Shown one piece after another: positions 7,001 through 14,891 of a DNA stretch of 14,936 bases (position 1 is its first letter; every line of letters starts with the position of its first letter). A program made the translations under genes and the position numbers. This stretch comes from an uncultured Clostridia bacterium (GTDB lineage: Bacteria > Bacillota > Clostridia > Christensenellales > Borkfalkiaceae). The stretch is from assembly GCA_937920115.1 (NCBI GenBank), contig CALGVF010000040.1, forward strand, positions 1 to 14,936. Reading direction: 5' to 3'. Under the pieces are notes generated by a model. That model saw nothing but the letters and a program-made list of their open reading frames with translations. It was not told the DNA's origin and made no database searches.

Positions 7001-7909
7001 ATGAAAAAGAAGAATCCTATCATAGAGGGAAGAAATAAGAACAGAAGAAAAATATGGTTGTTCTGTTACCTTATGCTCATTCCCGCAATATGGTGCGTCA
7101 TAAGGTATTTTGCCGTAAACGGTTACTCGATTTTGATCGCGTTTACCGACGGCGAACCGTTTAAAGACGAGTTCACGGTGAGAAACTTTACGATGCTTTT
7201 CAACGAACTCGGGCAAAGGGACAGCATAATTTACCTTGCGATGATCAATACCTTCAAGTATTTTCTTTTAGGTACGGTCAAGGTGTTTATAGCGTTCGTC
7301 GTAGCCTATTTTCTGTATAAAAAGATATGGTGTTATAAGGCGTTCAGATTTATATTTTTTCTGCCGAGCCTTATCGCTCCCGTCGTGTCGATAATGATTT
7401 TCAAAGATATTATCGCGAAATACGGACCGCTTTGGGAGATAGTTAAAGTCGTATTCGGAACAGAGTACGAAGAACTGCTTGCGAATCCCGCGATTGCCAC
7501 GAGAGTTATAATGATTTACGTGCTTCTGACGGGTTTCGGAACGACTTTCCTCATTTTTATGGGAGCAATGAACAGAGCCCCCGAGGAGTGTTTCGAGGCG
7601 GCGAGAATAGACGGTTGTTCGTTATGGCGTGAGTTTTGGCAAATACTCTGTCCGCTCACGTTCGAGACTTTTTCGACGATGCTTTTGTTGCAATTCGCCA
7701 CGATATTCACTGCGACGGGACCGATATTGTATTTCACGGGCGGCTCGTACAACACGTATACTTTGTCCTATTGGATATTCGACCAAGTCCGAGGTTCGTC
7801 GTACAATTATCCGTCCGCGGTGGGAATGTTCTTCACCCTGCTTGCGATGCCCTTTGTTTTCGGTTCGCGGGCGATAATGAAAAAAATCAACCCGGAGGTA
7901 AGTTACTGA
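7001..7909 (+). CDS. Sugar ABC transporter permease, MalF/UgpA-like (CUT1 family)
   Basis: 302 residues with about six membrane segments: around residues 18-38, 80-105, 113-133, 169-190, 221-247 and 275-295. The cytoplasmic EAA loop that docks the ATPase is EAARIDGCSLWREFWQILCPL (from E199), with the conserved EAA, D and G; the usual I-x-LP end is changed to ILCPL. The N-terminus is short, without the extra domain of enterobacterial MalF, as is usual in Gram-positive importers. It starts 9 nt after the lipoprotein gene with a weak AAGG site, and its stop overlaps the next permease by one base (TGATG), so the two are made together as the membrane heterodimer. No ATPase is encoded in the window. 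Confidence 0.93.
   Translation: MKKKNPIIEGRNKNRRKIWLFCYLMLIPAIWCVIRYFAVNGYSILIAFTDGEPFKDEFTVRNFTMLFNELGQRDSIIYLAMINTFKYFLLGTVKVFIAFVVAYFLYKKIWCYKAFRFIFFLPSLIAPVVSIMIFKDIIAKYGPLWEIVKVVFGTEYEELLANPAIATRVIMIYVLLTGFGTTFLIFMGAMNRAPEECFEAARIDGCSLWREFWQILCPLTFETFSTMLLLQFATIFTATGPILYFTGGSYNTYTLSYWIFDQVRGSSYNYPSAVGMFFTLLAMPFVFGSRAIMKKINPEVSY
7894..7899 (+). promoter_or_regulatory. Ribosome binding site that fixes the start of the second permease
   Basis: GGAGGT lies inside the end of the first permease gene, 9 nt before the ATG at 7909. The frame is open for 91 codons further upstream, back to 7636, but that stretch only overlaps the first permease in another frame. This site and the TGATG junction support 7909 as the true start. 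Confidence 0.85.
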
Positions 7910-8775
7910 TGAAAGCGACTTTCGGAAAAAGAAAGAAATTTTCGACGTCGGCGGTGGGAATCGCCGTGTTCGTGATATTTCTTATTTACGCTTTGGTAAT
8001 TATCGTTCCGTATCTTTACGCCCTCAACGTGTCGCTCAAAACACGCGTCGAATACACCGACAAACCGATATTCGCATTGCCCGAAAAACCGATGTTTGAA
8101 AACTATCTGAGGGCGTGGAAGGAACTTAGTTCCGAAAATACTTCCGTGCCTATGATGTTTCTCAACAGTTTATGGTATGCGGGCGGAATGTCCTTTTTCG
8201 GGGTGTTCTTTTCGGCGATGGCGGCGTACGTCGTCGCGTATTACGAATTCCCCGGACGCAGATTTTTCTATGTTTTCGCTCTCGTCGTAATGCTTCTTCC
8301 CATTATGGGCAGCATGGCGAGTTCGCTTAAATTCGCTCAGGCGATAGGGGCGTATAATTCGCCGCTGTTCGCCCTTTTGGAAGCGGGGTGTCTCGGCGGT
8401 TCGTTCATTATTTTATACAGCACGTTCAAGGGCGTGAGCAGAGGTTACGCCGAATCGGCGTTTATCGACGGCGCGGGGCATTTCAGAGTGTTTATAAGCA
8501 TAATGCTTCCGCAGGTTATATCGCCCGTTTGCGCGTTGCTTTTAGCGGATTTCATATCGCTGTGGTCGGATTGCGAGGTTCCTCTTATATACTTCCCGAA
8601 TCTGCCCACCCTTTCCACGGGACTCTATTTATATCAGGACGTGGTTAAGAAAACCTTGGAATATCCCGTTTACTTTGCGGGGCTTTTGACGTGTATGGTA
8701 CCGACCGTCGTCTTGTTTTCCGTTTTTCAGAATACCCTTATGGATATTCAGATGGGCGGAGGACTTAAAGGCTGA
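7909..8775 (+). CDS. Sugar ABC transporter permease, MalG/UgpE-like (CUT1 family)
   Basis: 288 residues counted from the ATG at 7909, where the ATG shares its A with the TGA of the first permease; the longer open frame upstream is not used. The first membrane segment follows a basic N-terminus (FGKRKKF...) and reads VGIAVFVIFLIYALVIIVPY, with about five more after it. The phrase YALNVSLKTRVEY after the first segment is typical of MalG-type partners. The EAA loop is ESAFIDGAGHFRVFISIMLP from E182: the second position is Ser rather than Ala, while G188 and the terminal LP are kept. It pairs with the preceding permease. The next gene, the binding protein, begins 31 nt later, so one transcript is likely. 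Confidence 0.93.
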   Translation: MKATFGKRKKFSTSAVGIAVFVIFLIYALVIIVPYLYALNVSLKTRVEYTDKPIFALPEKPMFENYLRAWKELSSENTSVPMMFLNSLWYAGGMSFFGVFFSAMAAYVVAYYEFPGRRFFYVFALVVMLLPIMGSMASSLKFAQAIGAYNSPLFALLEAGCLGGSFIILYSTFKGVSRGYAESAFIDGAGHFRVFISIMLPQVISPVCALLLADFISLWSDCEVPLIYFPNLPTLSTGLYLYQDVVKKTLEYPVYFAGLLTCMVPTVVLFSVFQNTLMDIQMGGGLKG

Positions 8776-8806
8776 CGGAATAAATAAAAATCAAGGAGAA
8801 AAGAAG

Positions 8807-10432
8807 ATGAAAAAATTATTGGCTCTGTTTTTGTCTGCGGTTACGGTTTTTGCCGTTACAGCATGCGGAAAAGGCTCTTCGAGCGAGAGCGGCAACAGCG
8901 AAAGCGGCGGAGCGACGACTAACCGTTCCGTTAAAATCACGATGAGTTATTACGAAGGCGGCAACGGCTCGGATTGGCTCAAAGCGGTCGTGAACGACTA
9001 TATGACGAACGTCGATAAAGACGTGGAGATAATTCTCAAAAAAAGTTCGAGCAACGAAACCGCGAAGAGCAATATCGTATCCGAGGTAGGATTATCGGAT
9101 ATCTATCAGATAGAGACCGATATGTTCGGCAACGGCGAATATCTCGAAGATTTAACCGCCCTTTACGATACGAAGGCTTACGGCGAGGATAAGTCGCTTA
9201 AAGACAAACTTTCCGCAAGCGTACTCGAATATTACAACGAAGACGGAAAGTATTATCAGGTTCCGCAAACTCAGATGACGGGTTGGAATTGGGTTTATAA
9301 TAAAACCCTTCTCGACGAAACTATCGGAGCGGGCAATTATACGTTGCCGAGAACGACGGACGAGTTTCTCGCGTTCGGCGACTCGCTTTACAATAAAGGC
9401 GTATTCTTGACGGCGGGAGCGCTTGCCGACACGCAGGGAGGAGAATATCTCCATTATGCGATGAGAAATTGGTTCGCTCAGTCTTTGGGACTCGAAGGGT
9501 ACGAAAAATATTTTTCGGGGTACGCGCTTGTAAACGGCGAATGGAAGTTCTGCGAGGAAGAACCGACTATGATAACCGCGAACAGAGCCTCTCTCGAAAG
9601 CGTTTACGGCTTGGCGGAAAAACTCTTCTCGAAAGCGAGCGGGAATTCCGTTCAATACCTTCACAACACGAGCGAATCGTTCGCGTATAAGGACGTAGAC
9701 AAAGTGTTCTATCGCGGAACGTTCAAAAGACAGGATTTAACGCCTTTCGCTTTTCATTTTGTCGGAAGTTGGCTCGAAAACGAAGTAAAGCCCTTCAAAG
9801 AGGATAAAACGATAAAAGAACAGGAAGTTTACGCGATGAAAATGCCCGTTTTAAGTTCGATAACGGCGAGAGCGACGAGCATAGAAAACGACGAGAAGTT
9901 ACGTTCGGTAGTAGATTACGTAGACGGCGTTACGAGCGAAAAGCCGAGCGGCGTTACCGACGGGGATATCGAAATCGTAAGAGAAGCGAGAAATATGGTA
10001 GTGGAAAACATCTGCCGTTCGTTCGTTATCCCGAGAAAGGCTAACAATAAAGAAAAGTGTAAGGAATTCCTCGCCTATCTCTTCTCCGAAAGAGCACAGA
10101 AAATCGCCGCGAAGAACGCGGGCGGAAACGTTATGCTTCCTTACGGATATAAGCCGACGGACGAGGATATGGGCTTTACGATAAGTCCTTACGTAAAGAG
10201 CGTTTACGCGGTAGCCGATAACGCGGTTATAGTGGACGCGGGCAATTACGACAAGAAATTCACGACGGTCGTCGGCATGAAATGGTATCATGATAAAAAG
10301 ACCGCCAACAAATCAATCGCGGTCGATATTTTCTCGGGCGTATATACTCCCGCTTCGGAAATTTATGATTCCACTTACGGCAATTATAAGACGAATTGGA
10401 GCAACTATATAGAAAAATTCAAAAAGGCTTAA
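8807..10432 (+). CDS. Sugar ABC transporter substrate-binding lipoprotein (extracellular solute-binding protein family 1 type)
   Basis: 541 residues, long for the class (about 400-450) but within the range seen for oligosaccharide binders. A strong Shine-Dalgarno AAGGAG (8793-8798) precedes the ATG. The signal peptide ends in the lipobox VTAC with C20, followed by a Ser/Gly/Glu linker, so it is anchored outside the membrane. The mature part starts with VKITMSYYEGGNGSDWLKAVVNDY, the usual first strand and helix of these proteins, and further on has YYQVPQTQMTGWNWVYNKTLLD, the hinge-region signature of the family (reaching the ligand cleft, then 'YNK-x-L'). The C-terminal ICRSFVIPRKANNKEKCKEFLAYLFSERAQ also fits. 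Aromatic residues are frequent, as expected for sugar stacking. Unusually, it follows the permeases rather than preceding them. The ligand is probably an oligosaccharide from a rhamnosylated glycan, by context only. Confidence 0.92.
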   Translation: MKKLLALFLSAVTVFAVTACGKGSSSESGNSESGGATTNRSVKITMSYYEGGNGSDWLKAVVNDYMTNVDKDVEIILKKSSSNETAKSNIVSEVGLSDIYQIETDMFGNGEYLEDLTALYDTKAYGEDKSLKDKLSASVLEYYNEDGKYYQVPQTQMTGWNWVYNKTLLDETIGAGNYTLPRTTDEFLAFGDSLYNKGVFLTAGALADTQGGEYLHYAMRNWFAQSLGLEGYEKYFSGYALVNGEWKFCEEEPTMITANRASLESVYGLAEKLFSKASGNSVQYLHNTSESFAYKDVDKVFYRGTFKRQDLTPFAFHFVGSWLENEVKPFKEDKTIKEQEVYAMKMPVLSSITARATSIENDEKLRSVVDYVDGVTSEKPSGVTDGDIEIVREARNMVVENICRSFVIPRKANNKEKCKEFLAYLFSERAQKIAAKNAGGNVMLPYGYKPTDEDMGFTISPYVKSVYAVADNAVIVDAGNYDKKFTTVVGMKWYHDKKTANKSIAVDIFSGVYTPASEIYDSTYGNYKTNWSNYIEKFKKA

Positions 10433-10447
10433 TCCTCGGAGGGGAAA

Positions 10448-13400
10448 ATGAAGAAAACATTATCGATTTTATTCGCCATAGCGATATCTCTCTGTCTGGC
10501 GTTCGCGACCGCTTGTAAAAAAGACGGTTCGTCGGAGTCGGACGGTAAAAACGAAAAACTCTCTATAAAACTCGAAACGGAGTTTACGGACGGAACGCAG
10601 ATTCCTTACGCTAAGGAAATCACGTTCCCGTCGGCGGCGGTCGTGGACGAAAACGGCGACGTCGTTTCTTACGAAATTATATATAAGGTCGCTGATAAAG
10701 ACGGCGAGACTACGGAAAGTTCTTATCCTAATTTCGAACTTGCTCCGGGAGCGTATACCTTAACGTATTTTTACAGCGAAGAACTCAAACTGACGTATTC
10801 TTTTACGGTTGTCGATTCCGATAAACCCGAAATAACTTTCTCGAACGTTCCGTCCGATTTGTTCGTCGGCGAAAACGAATACTCCTCTCTTCCCACCGTA
10901 AAAATAGAAGACGCGTCGGAGGTTGAGGCTCCCGTTAAAAAACTCACGTTCAGAAAAAACGGCGAGGAGACGGAAACAGAAGTCGAATACAACAAGATGA
11001 ACGACAGTTTCCCCGTCGGAAACGAGCAGGGAACGTTTACGCTCACCGTTACCGCCGCCGATATATGGGGCAACGAAACGACGGAAAGCGTAAGTTGGAA
11101 GGTTAAAAATTACGATTGGGCGGCTCCGACTCCCGAAAACGGCTACGTTGCCGATTTTGCCGACGAGGGCTATATCAATTACGTTCGCTCGGGCGAAATG
11201 AGTCCTTATTGGAACATCAAGGGCGATTATAAAGACGAGTGGCTTCAAAATTTCAACGGAGCGAACGGCGTAGTGAAAATCGACGTAGGTTTCACTCCCG
11301 AAAACTATAACGTCATAAGCGTGAAATTGCCGAAGCCCGTTAAAAAAGCGGATATCGAAGGCAAATATCTTGCGGTCAGGGCATACGTTTCGGGCGAAAG
11401 CCTCGATAATTTCTTCGGTTTCGGCGGTATATGGTATATGGACGGACAGGATTCCGCCGCTTCCATAAGGCAGACCGGTTTAAAAATCGGCGAGTGGGGA
11501 GTTTACTATATAAGTTACGAAGACCTCGTCAACGCGAAATGCTATTCCGTCGAGAACGATAAAAACAGCGATATAACGAAGTTGCAGTTCTGCTTTAAGA
11601 GAACGGACGCTCTTATGTCGTATATGAGTTTGTATCTCGACAGAATCACGATAGCGGAAAAACTTTCGTCCGTCGAAAATCTTGCGATAGAGGACGGCAA
11701 AGCGACGTGGAACGCCGTAGAAAACGCAGAAAGTTATATCGTGACCGAGGGCGACGAAATTACTTCCGTCGAAAGCGAGGAATATACTCTTCGCGGAACT
11801 AAGGGCGTGGTGTCCGTCGCGGCGAAAGGCGACGATATATTCTATCTCGATTCCGAAATCGCCGTAGTCGCTTACGGAATAACTCCGAAAGCGGGCGAAT
11901 TCGCTTCTTTCGACGACGAACTTTATTCCTATCTTGTAAGCGATAAGGTAAACGTCGGCGGAGAGACCAAGGGTTACGCCCCCGGCAAGGTTGTCAATTC
12001 TTATACGGAAGGCGTGTTTAACGCGACGTTCGGTTGCGGTTCATGGGGAATCGTAAGCTCGCTTGCGATTAAATTCCCCGTGGCGGCGGATCTTACGGGC
12101 GTAGATTATCTCGTTATCAGAATGAGCGTTTCGTGCGATACGGAACTTTCGAAATTCGCCGTATACGACCTCGATTATACGAAATATCTCGGAAAAATCG
12201 AGATGCAGAGCGGATTGTATACTTATATAATCGATATTTCCGACAAAGGACTTACAAAGATAAACGGAATCGAATTTTTGATTCAGAGCAAAGAGGGAAC
12301 CGTAGGCGACATGAACGTTACGTTCGAATATATCGCGGGAGCGAAAAATCTCGGCGAGGTTCGCGTCGCGAACGACAAGACCGACCATAAGATAACTTGG
12401 GAAGCGGTTGAAAACGCGGCGGGTTACGTCGTCAAAAACGGCGACAACGAGGAAATAATCCTTTCTGCCGATACGCTCGAATACGTCTATCCTTCCGAAG
12501 GCTACGGAACGATTACGATTTACGCAAAAGGCGACGGAAAGAATTTCTTTGACGGCAAGAAAGCGGAAATTCGTTACGATTCGAGAGAAATTCTCGAAAA
12601 CGTGGGCGGATTTGCTTTAAACGGCAAGACGCTTACTTGGGAAAACAACGAAAAAGCCGAGGGATATAAGGTGAGAATTAACGGCAACGAAACCTCGGTA
12701 GATAAGGCGGAATACGTCGTGACCGAACGCGGATATATAGTCGTCGAGGTTAAAGCCCTCGGAAACGGAACGACTACGGCGGACGGGGAATACGTTATCG
12801 CTTGCAGCGGAGATTTCTTCCTTGACGAGAGATACCTTGCCGATTTTACGACGGGTTACGAAAAACTTGTCGATAACGACGTCAATTCGATGCTTGTCGG
12901 CGATTATTTCGTCGAAAGTTATTCCGCAAAGTTCGTCGAGGACGGAAATTATACCGAAATCACGTTAAACGGACTTAAATGGAAAATCCACGGCGCTATC
13001 AGAGTGAAATTGCCGAACGCCGTTGTCGCAAGCGGAAAATACGTCATAAAATATAAAGTTGCGGGCATAAACGGCGAAAAGTTGTCCGCGTCGCAATTCA
13101 GAATAATCGAACGCGAAGGCGGTTGGGTTTATACGCAGGGAGCGACTGCGTTCGACGGCGAATGGGCGTATGCCGAAGTGACTTTGGACGAAAACGCGTC
13201 GGGCGGATTAGTGTTCGTGTTCAACGACTCGAACGTAAACGGAATAAAATTCTGTCTCGATTATATCGTTAAAGTCGAGAAACTTTCCGCTCCCGAAAAC
13301 ATAACGGTTGAAAATTCCTCGAAAACATTGTCGTGGAACGCCGTTTCAAACGCGACCGCTTACGAAATCGTCAAAGACGGCGAAGTGTGGAAAACGGTAA

Positions 13401-14884
13401 CGGAAACGACGGTTTCCTGCGAAGGCATAGGAACGTTCGACGTTCTCGGCGTGAGAGCCGTCGGCGGAATCGGTTACGAAGCGAGCGAAATCACGACCGC
13501 GAATATAACTCTGAGCGGCGACGATTGGGTCGAAATCGCGGGAACGCTTAAAATCGTCGGTCACGCTCAAATGGAATCGGGACTTATTCAACTCGAATTC
13601 GATAAAGCGGGCATGAACGCTTCGGAAACTATCGACTTCGGGAAACTCGTCATCGAGGCTAACGGCAAAAAAATCGCCGCGACGGCTTTCGAATATGGCA
13701 ACGACGTTAAGTTCAACGTATACGCGAACTACCCCGAAACTTACAGCGGCGGCGTTTCCACCGTCGTGTTCAAGGCGGGATCGGTTCTCGTTCAGAATTC
13801 CAAACTTTACAAGATAGAAAACGATTACACGGTAGTTTATAACGGAAGTAATTGGATTGCTCTCGTCGGAGAAATCGACGCGGAATACGTCGGTTGGAGC
13901 AGTAATACGCAGATTCAGATAAACAATCTCGATCTCTCTTATCTCGAACAGGGAACGGTTAAATTCCTCGGCTCGATATCGTCTTGCGGAGCGGATATAA
14001 CGCCCGTCCTCACCTACCATGCAAGCCCGAAAACGCTTGACGTCACGGGTACTTACGACCTTACTTCGTCCGAAGAATATCCTTTGCCGCAGGTTACGAT
14101 AAAGGAAGGCACCATAATTTGGCAGACGAACAAGGCGTATCGCTTCGCGAAAGATTGGACGGTCGTATATCGCGAGGACGGAAACAACGATAATAAGCCG
14201 TGGGCGTATGTTTCGGACGTCGATTTTTCATGGAGCAGCGCGTGGAGCAATATCGTTCAGCTTAAATTCGATATGTTGTTTACTTCGACGGAGATAAACG
14301 GCGTCGGGCTTATCGTTTACGGAAACGGCGTTAAACTTACGGGAGTAAAAGCGAACGCGAACACCGACGAATTGCATCATATTCAGTTTATAACCGACGC
14401 GTTTCCGACGGAGGCTTCCAACGGCTATGCCGTTCCTACGGTGGTTATAAAAGCAGGCTCTATTATCGCTCAGAACAAATCTACCGTCGCGGCGAGAATA
14501 ACGCGAGACGTCACTCTTGCTTACGTCGGCGGCAAATGGGCTATGGCAGGCGGGAATATATCCGCAACGAAGGTTTCGTGGGACGGAAAGAACGAGAATC
14601 CCCCGCTTATTCAGATACAGTTCGACGCGGCGTTTTTAAATTACGCGATAGATCTTTCGGACGCGGAAATTCTGTTTAACGGCGATAAAACGACTGATAT
14701 CGTCGCGGTTGCAAATACCGACGATCTGCGTCACGTACAATTTAAGAGTAATTCTTTCCCGCAAAATGACGGAGACTCGATCGTTATAAAGAAAGGCTCG
14801 ATTTTAAAACAAGATAAAATAGAGTTTGTCGTAACGGAAGATATAGTTCTTACGAGGGTTAATTCTTCATGGACTCTCGGTTAG
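10448..14884 (+). CDS. Giant modular surface lipoprotein with Ig-like, CBM-like and Fn3-like modules and four C-terminal repeats
   Basis: 1478 residues; Shine-Dalgarno GGAGG at 10438-10442. The signal peptide ends in ATAC with lipobox C23, then a Lys/Ser/Asp linker, so it is tethered to the outer face of the membrane; there is no LPxTG or other wall anchor. Modules seen by eye: two Ig-like domains (about 35-122 and 125-221); three larger beta-sandwich regions (about 224-404, 482-630, 790-940), whose ends such as INGIEFLIQ...VTFEYI and GIKFCLDYIVKVE resemble carbohydrate-binding jelly-roll domains; four fibronectin-III-like domains (about 405-477, 634-711, 716-788, 946-1022), each with a TW-x-x-(V/N)-E/S-x-A-x-x-Y core; and four tandem repeats (1027-1478). 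I see no catalytic signature. It is the last gene of the operon and probably captures the glycan for the importer. Domain assignments are inference from pattern, not from a search. Confidence 0.8.
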   Translation: MKKTLSILFAIAISLCLAFATACKKDGSSESDGKNEKLSIKLETEFTDGTQIPYAKEITFPSAAVVDENGDVVSYEIIYKVADKDGETTESSYPNFELAPGAYTLTYFYSEELKLTYSFTVVDSDKPEITFSNVPSDLFVGENEYSSLPTVKIEDASEVEAPVKKLTFRKNGEETETEVEYNKMNDSFPVGNEQGTFTLTVTAADIWGNETTESVSWKVKNYDWAAPTPENGYVADFADEGYINYVRSGEMSPYWNIKGDYKDEWLQNFNGANGVVKIDVGFTPENYNVISVKLPKPVKKADIEGKYLAVRAYVSGESLDNFFGFGGIWYMDGQDSAASIRQTGLKIGEWGVYYISYEDLVNAKCYSVENDKNSDITKLQFCFKRTDALMSYMSLYLDRITIAEKLSSVENLAIEDGKATWNAVENAESYIVTEGDEITSVESEEYTLRGTKGVVSVAAKGDDIFYLDSEIAVVAYGITPKAGEFASFDDELYSYLVSDKVNVGGETKGYAPGKVVNSYTEGVFNATFGCGSWGIVSSLAIKFPVAADLTGVDYLVIRMSVSCDTELSKFAVYDLDYTKYLGKIEMQSGLYTYIIDISDKGLTKINGIEFLIQSKEGTVGDMNVTFEYIAGAKNLGEVRVANDKTDHKITWEAVENAAGYVVKNGDNEEIILSADTLEYVYPSEGYGTITIYAKGDGKNFFDGKKAEIRYDSREILENVGGFALNGKTLTWENNEKAEGYKVRINGNETSVDKAEYVVTERGYIVVEVKALGNGTTTADGEYVIACSGDFFLDERYLADFTTGYEKLVDNDVNSMLVGDYFVESYSAKFVEDGNYTEITLNGLKWKIHGAIRVKLPNAVVASGKYVIKYKVAGINGEKLSASQFRIIEREGGWVYTQGATAFDGEWAYAEVTLDENASGGLVFVFNDSNVNGIKFCLDYIVKVEKLSAPENITVENSSKTLSWNAVSNATAYEIVKDGEVWKTVTETTVSCEGIGTFDVLGVRAVGGIGYEASEITTANITLSGDDWVEIAGTLKIVGHAQMESGLIQLEFDKAGMNASETIDFGKLVIEANGKKIAATAFEYGNDVKFNVYANYPETYSGGVSTVVFKAGSVLVQNSKLYKIENDYTVVYNGSNWIALVGEIDAEYVGWSSNTQIQINNLDLSYLEQGTVKFLGSISSCGADITPVLTYHASPKTLDVTGTYDLTSSEEYPLPQVTIKEGTIIWQTNKAYRFAKDWTVVYREDGNNDNKPWAYVSDVDFSWSSAWSNIVQLKFDMLFTSTEINGVGLIVYGNGVKLTGVKANANTDELHHIQFITDAFPTEASNGYAVPTVVIKAGSIIAQNKSTVAARITRDVTLAYVGGKWAMAGGNISATKVSWDGKNENPPLIQIQFDAAFLNYAIDLSDAEILFNGDKTTDIVAVANTDDLRHVQFKSNSFPQNDGDSIVIKKGSILKQDKIEFVVTEDIVLTRVNSSWTLG
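13526..14881 (+). repeat. Four tandem ~112-residue protein repeats at the end of the giant lipoprotein
   Basis: Each unit starts at a tryptophan: W1027, W1136, W1252 and W1364 (bases 13526, 13853, 14201, 14537), giving units of 109, 116, 112 and 115 residues. Shared features in order: a starting W followed by small and hydrophobic residues, an I/L-Q-(I/L)-x-F/N strand near residue 25, and near the end V-x-I/F-K-x-G-S/T-I/V-...-Q, then an I...D-x-T-V-x-Y strand just before the next W. Units 3 and 4 are the closest pair. The protein ends with WTLG, four residues into what would be a fifth unit. The repeats are seen at protein level; DNA identity is modest, so they are not recent copies. Confidence 0.75.
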
Positions 14885-14891
14885 CCGAGAG
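14874..14891 (+). repeat. Perfect 7-bp hairpin with the stop codon in its loop
   Basis: CTCTCGG (14874-14880) pairs perfectly with CCGAGAG (14885-14891) around a TTAG loop that contains the TAG stop of the giant lipoprotein. There is no T-run directly after it; the nearest (14924-14929) is 32 nt away. It could be a weak 3' stabilising or terminator element, or part of a structured RNA running off the edge. Function unknown. Confidence 0.5.

Noticed and set aside
5573..7216. A 547-codon open frame on the minus strand opposite the lipoprotein gene at 5552
   Set aside because: Its protein is rich in Arg, Val, Phe and Ile with no recognisable domain, has no ribosome site, and mirrors the codon bias of the well-supported plus-strand gene. 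It runs into the first permease, so it is a shadow frame.
7636..7908. Upstream extension of the second permease gene
   Set aside because: The frame is open but lies over the first permease in another frame, and its residues do not resemble a permease N-terminus. The ATG at 7909 has a good Shine-Dalgarno site and a TGATG junction.
13346..14020. A 224-codon minus-strand open frame opposite the repeat region
   Set aside because: It has a shadow-like composition and no domain, and lies opposite a gene with clear modular repeats. The same holds for the shorter antisense frames over the GH78, binding-protein and lipoprotein genes.
10448..14884. Giant lipoprotein as a sortase-anchored or secreted enzyme
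   Set aside because: There is no LPxTG motif or hydrophobic tail at the C-terminus, a lipobox is present at C23, and no catalytic motif could be found by eye.
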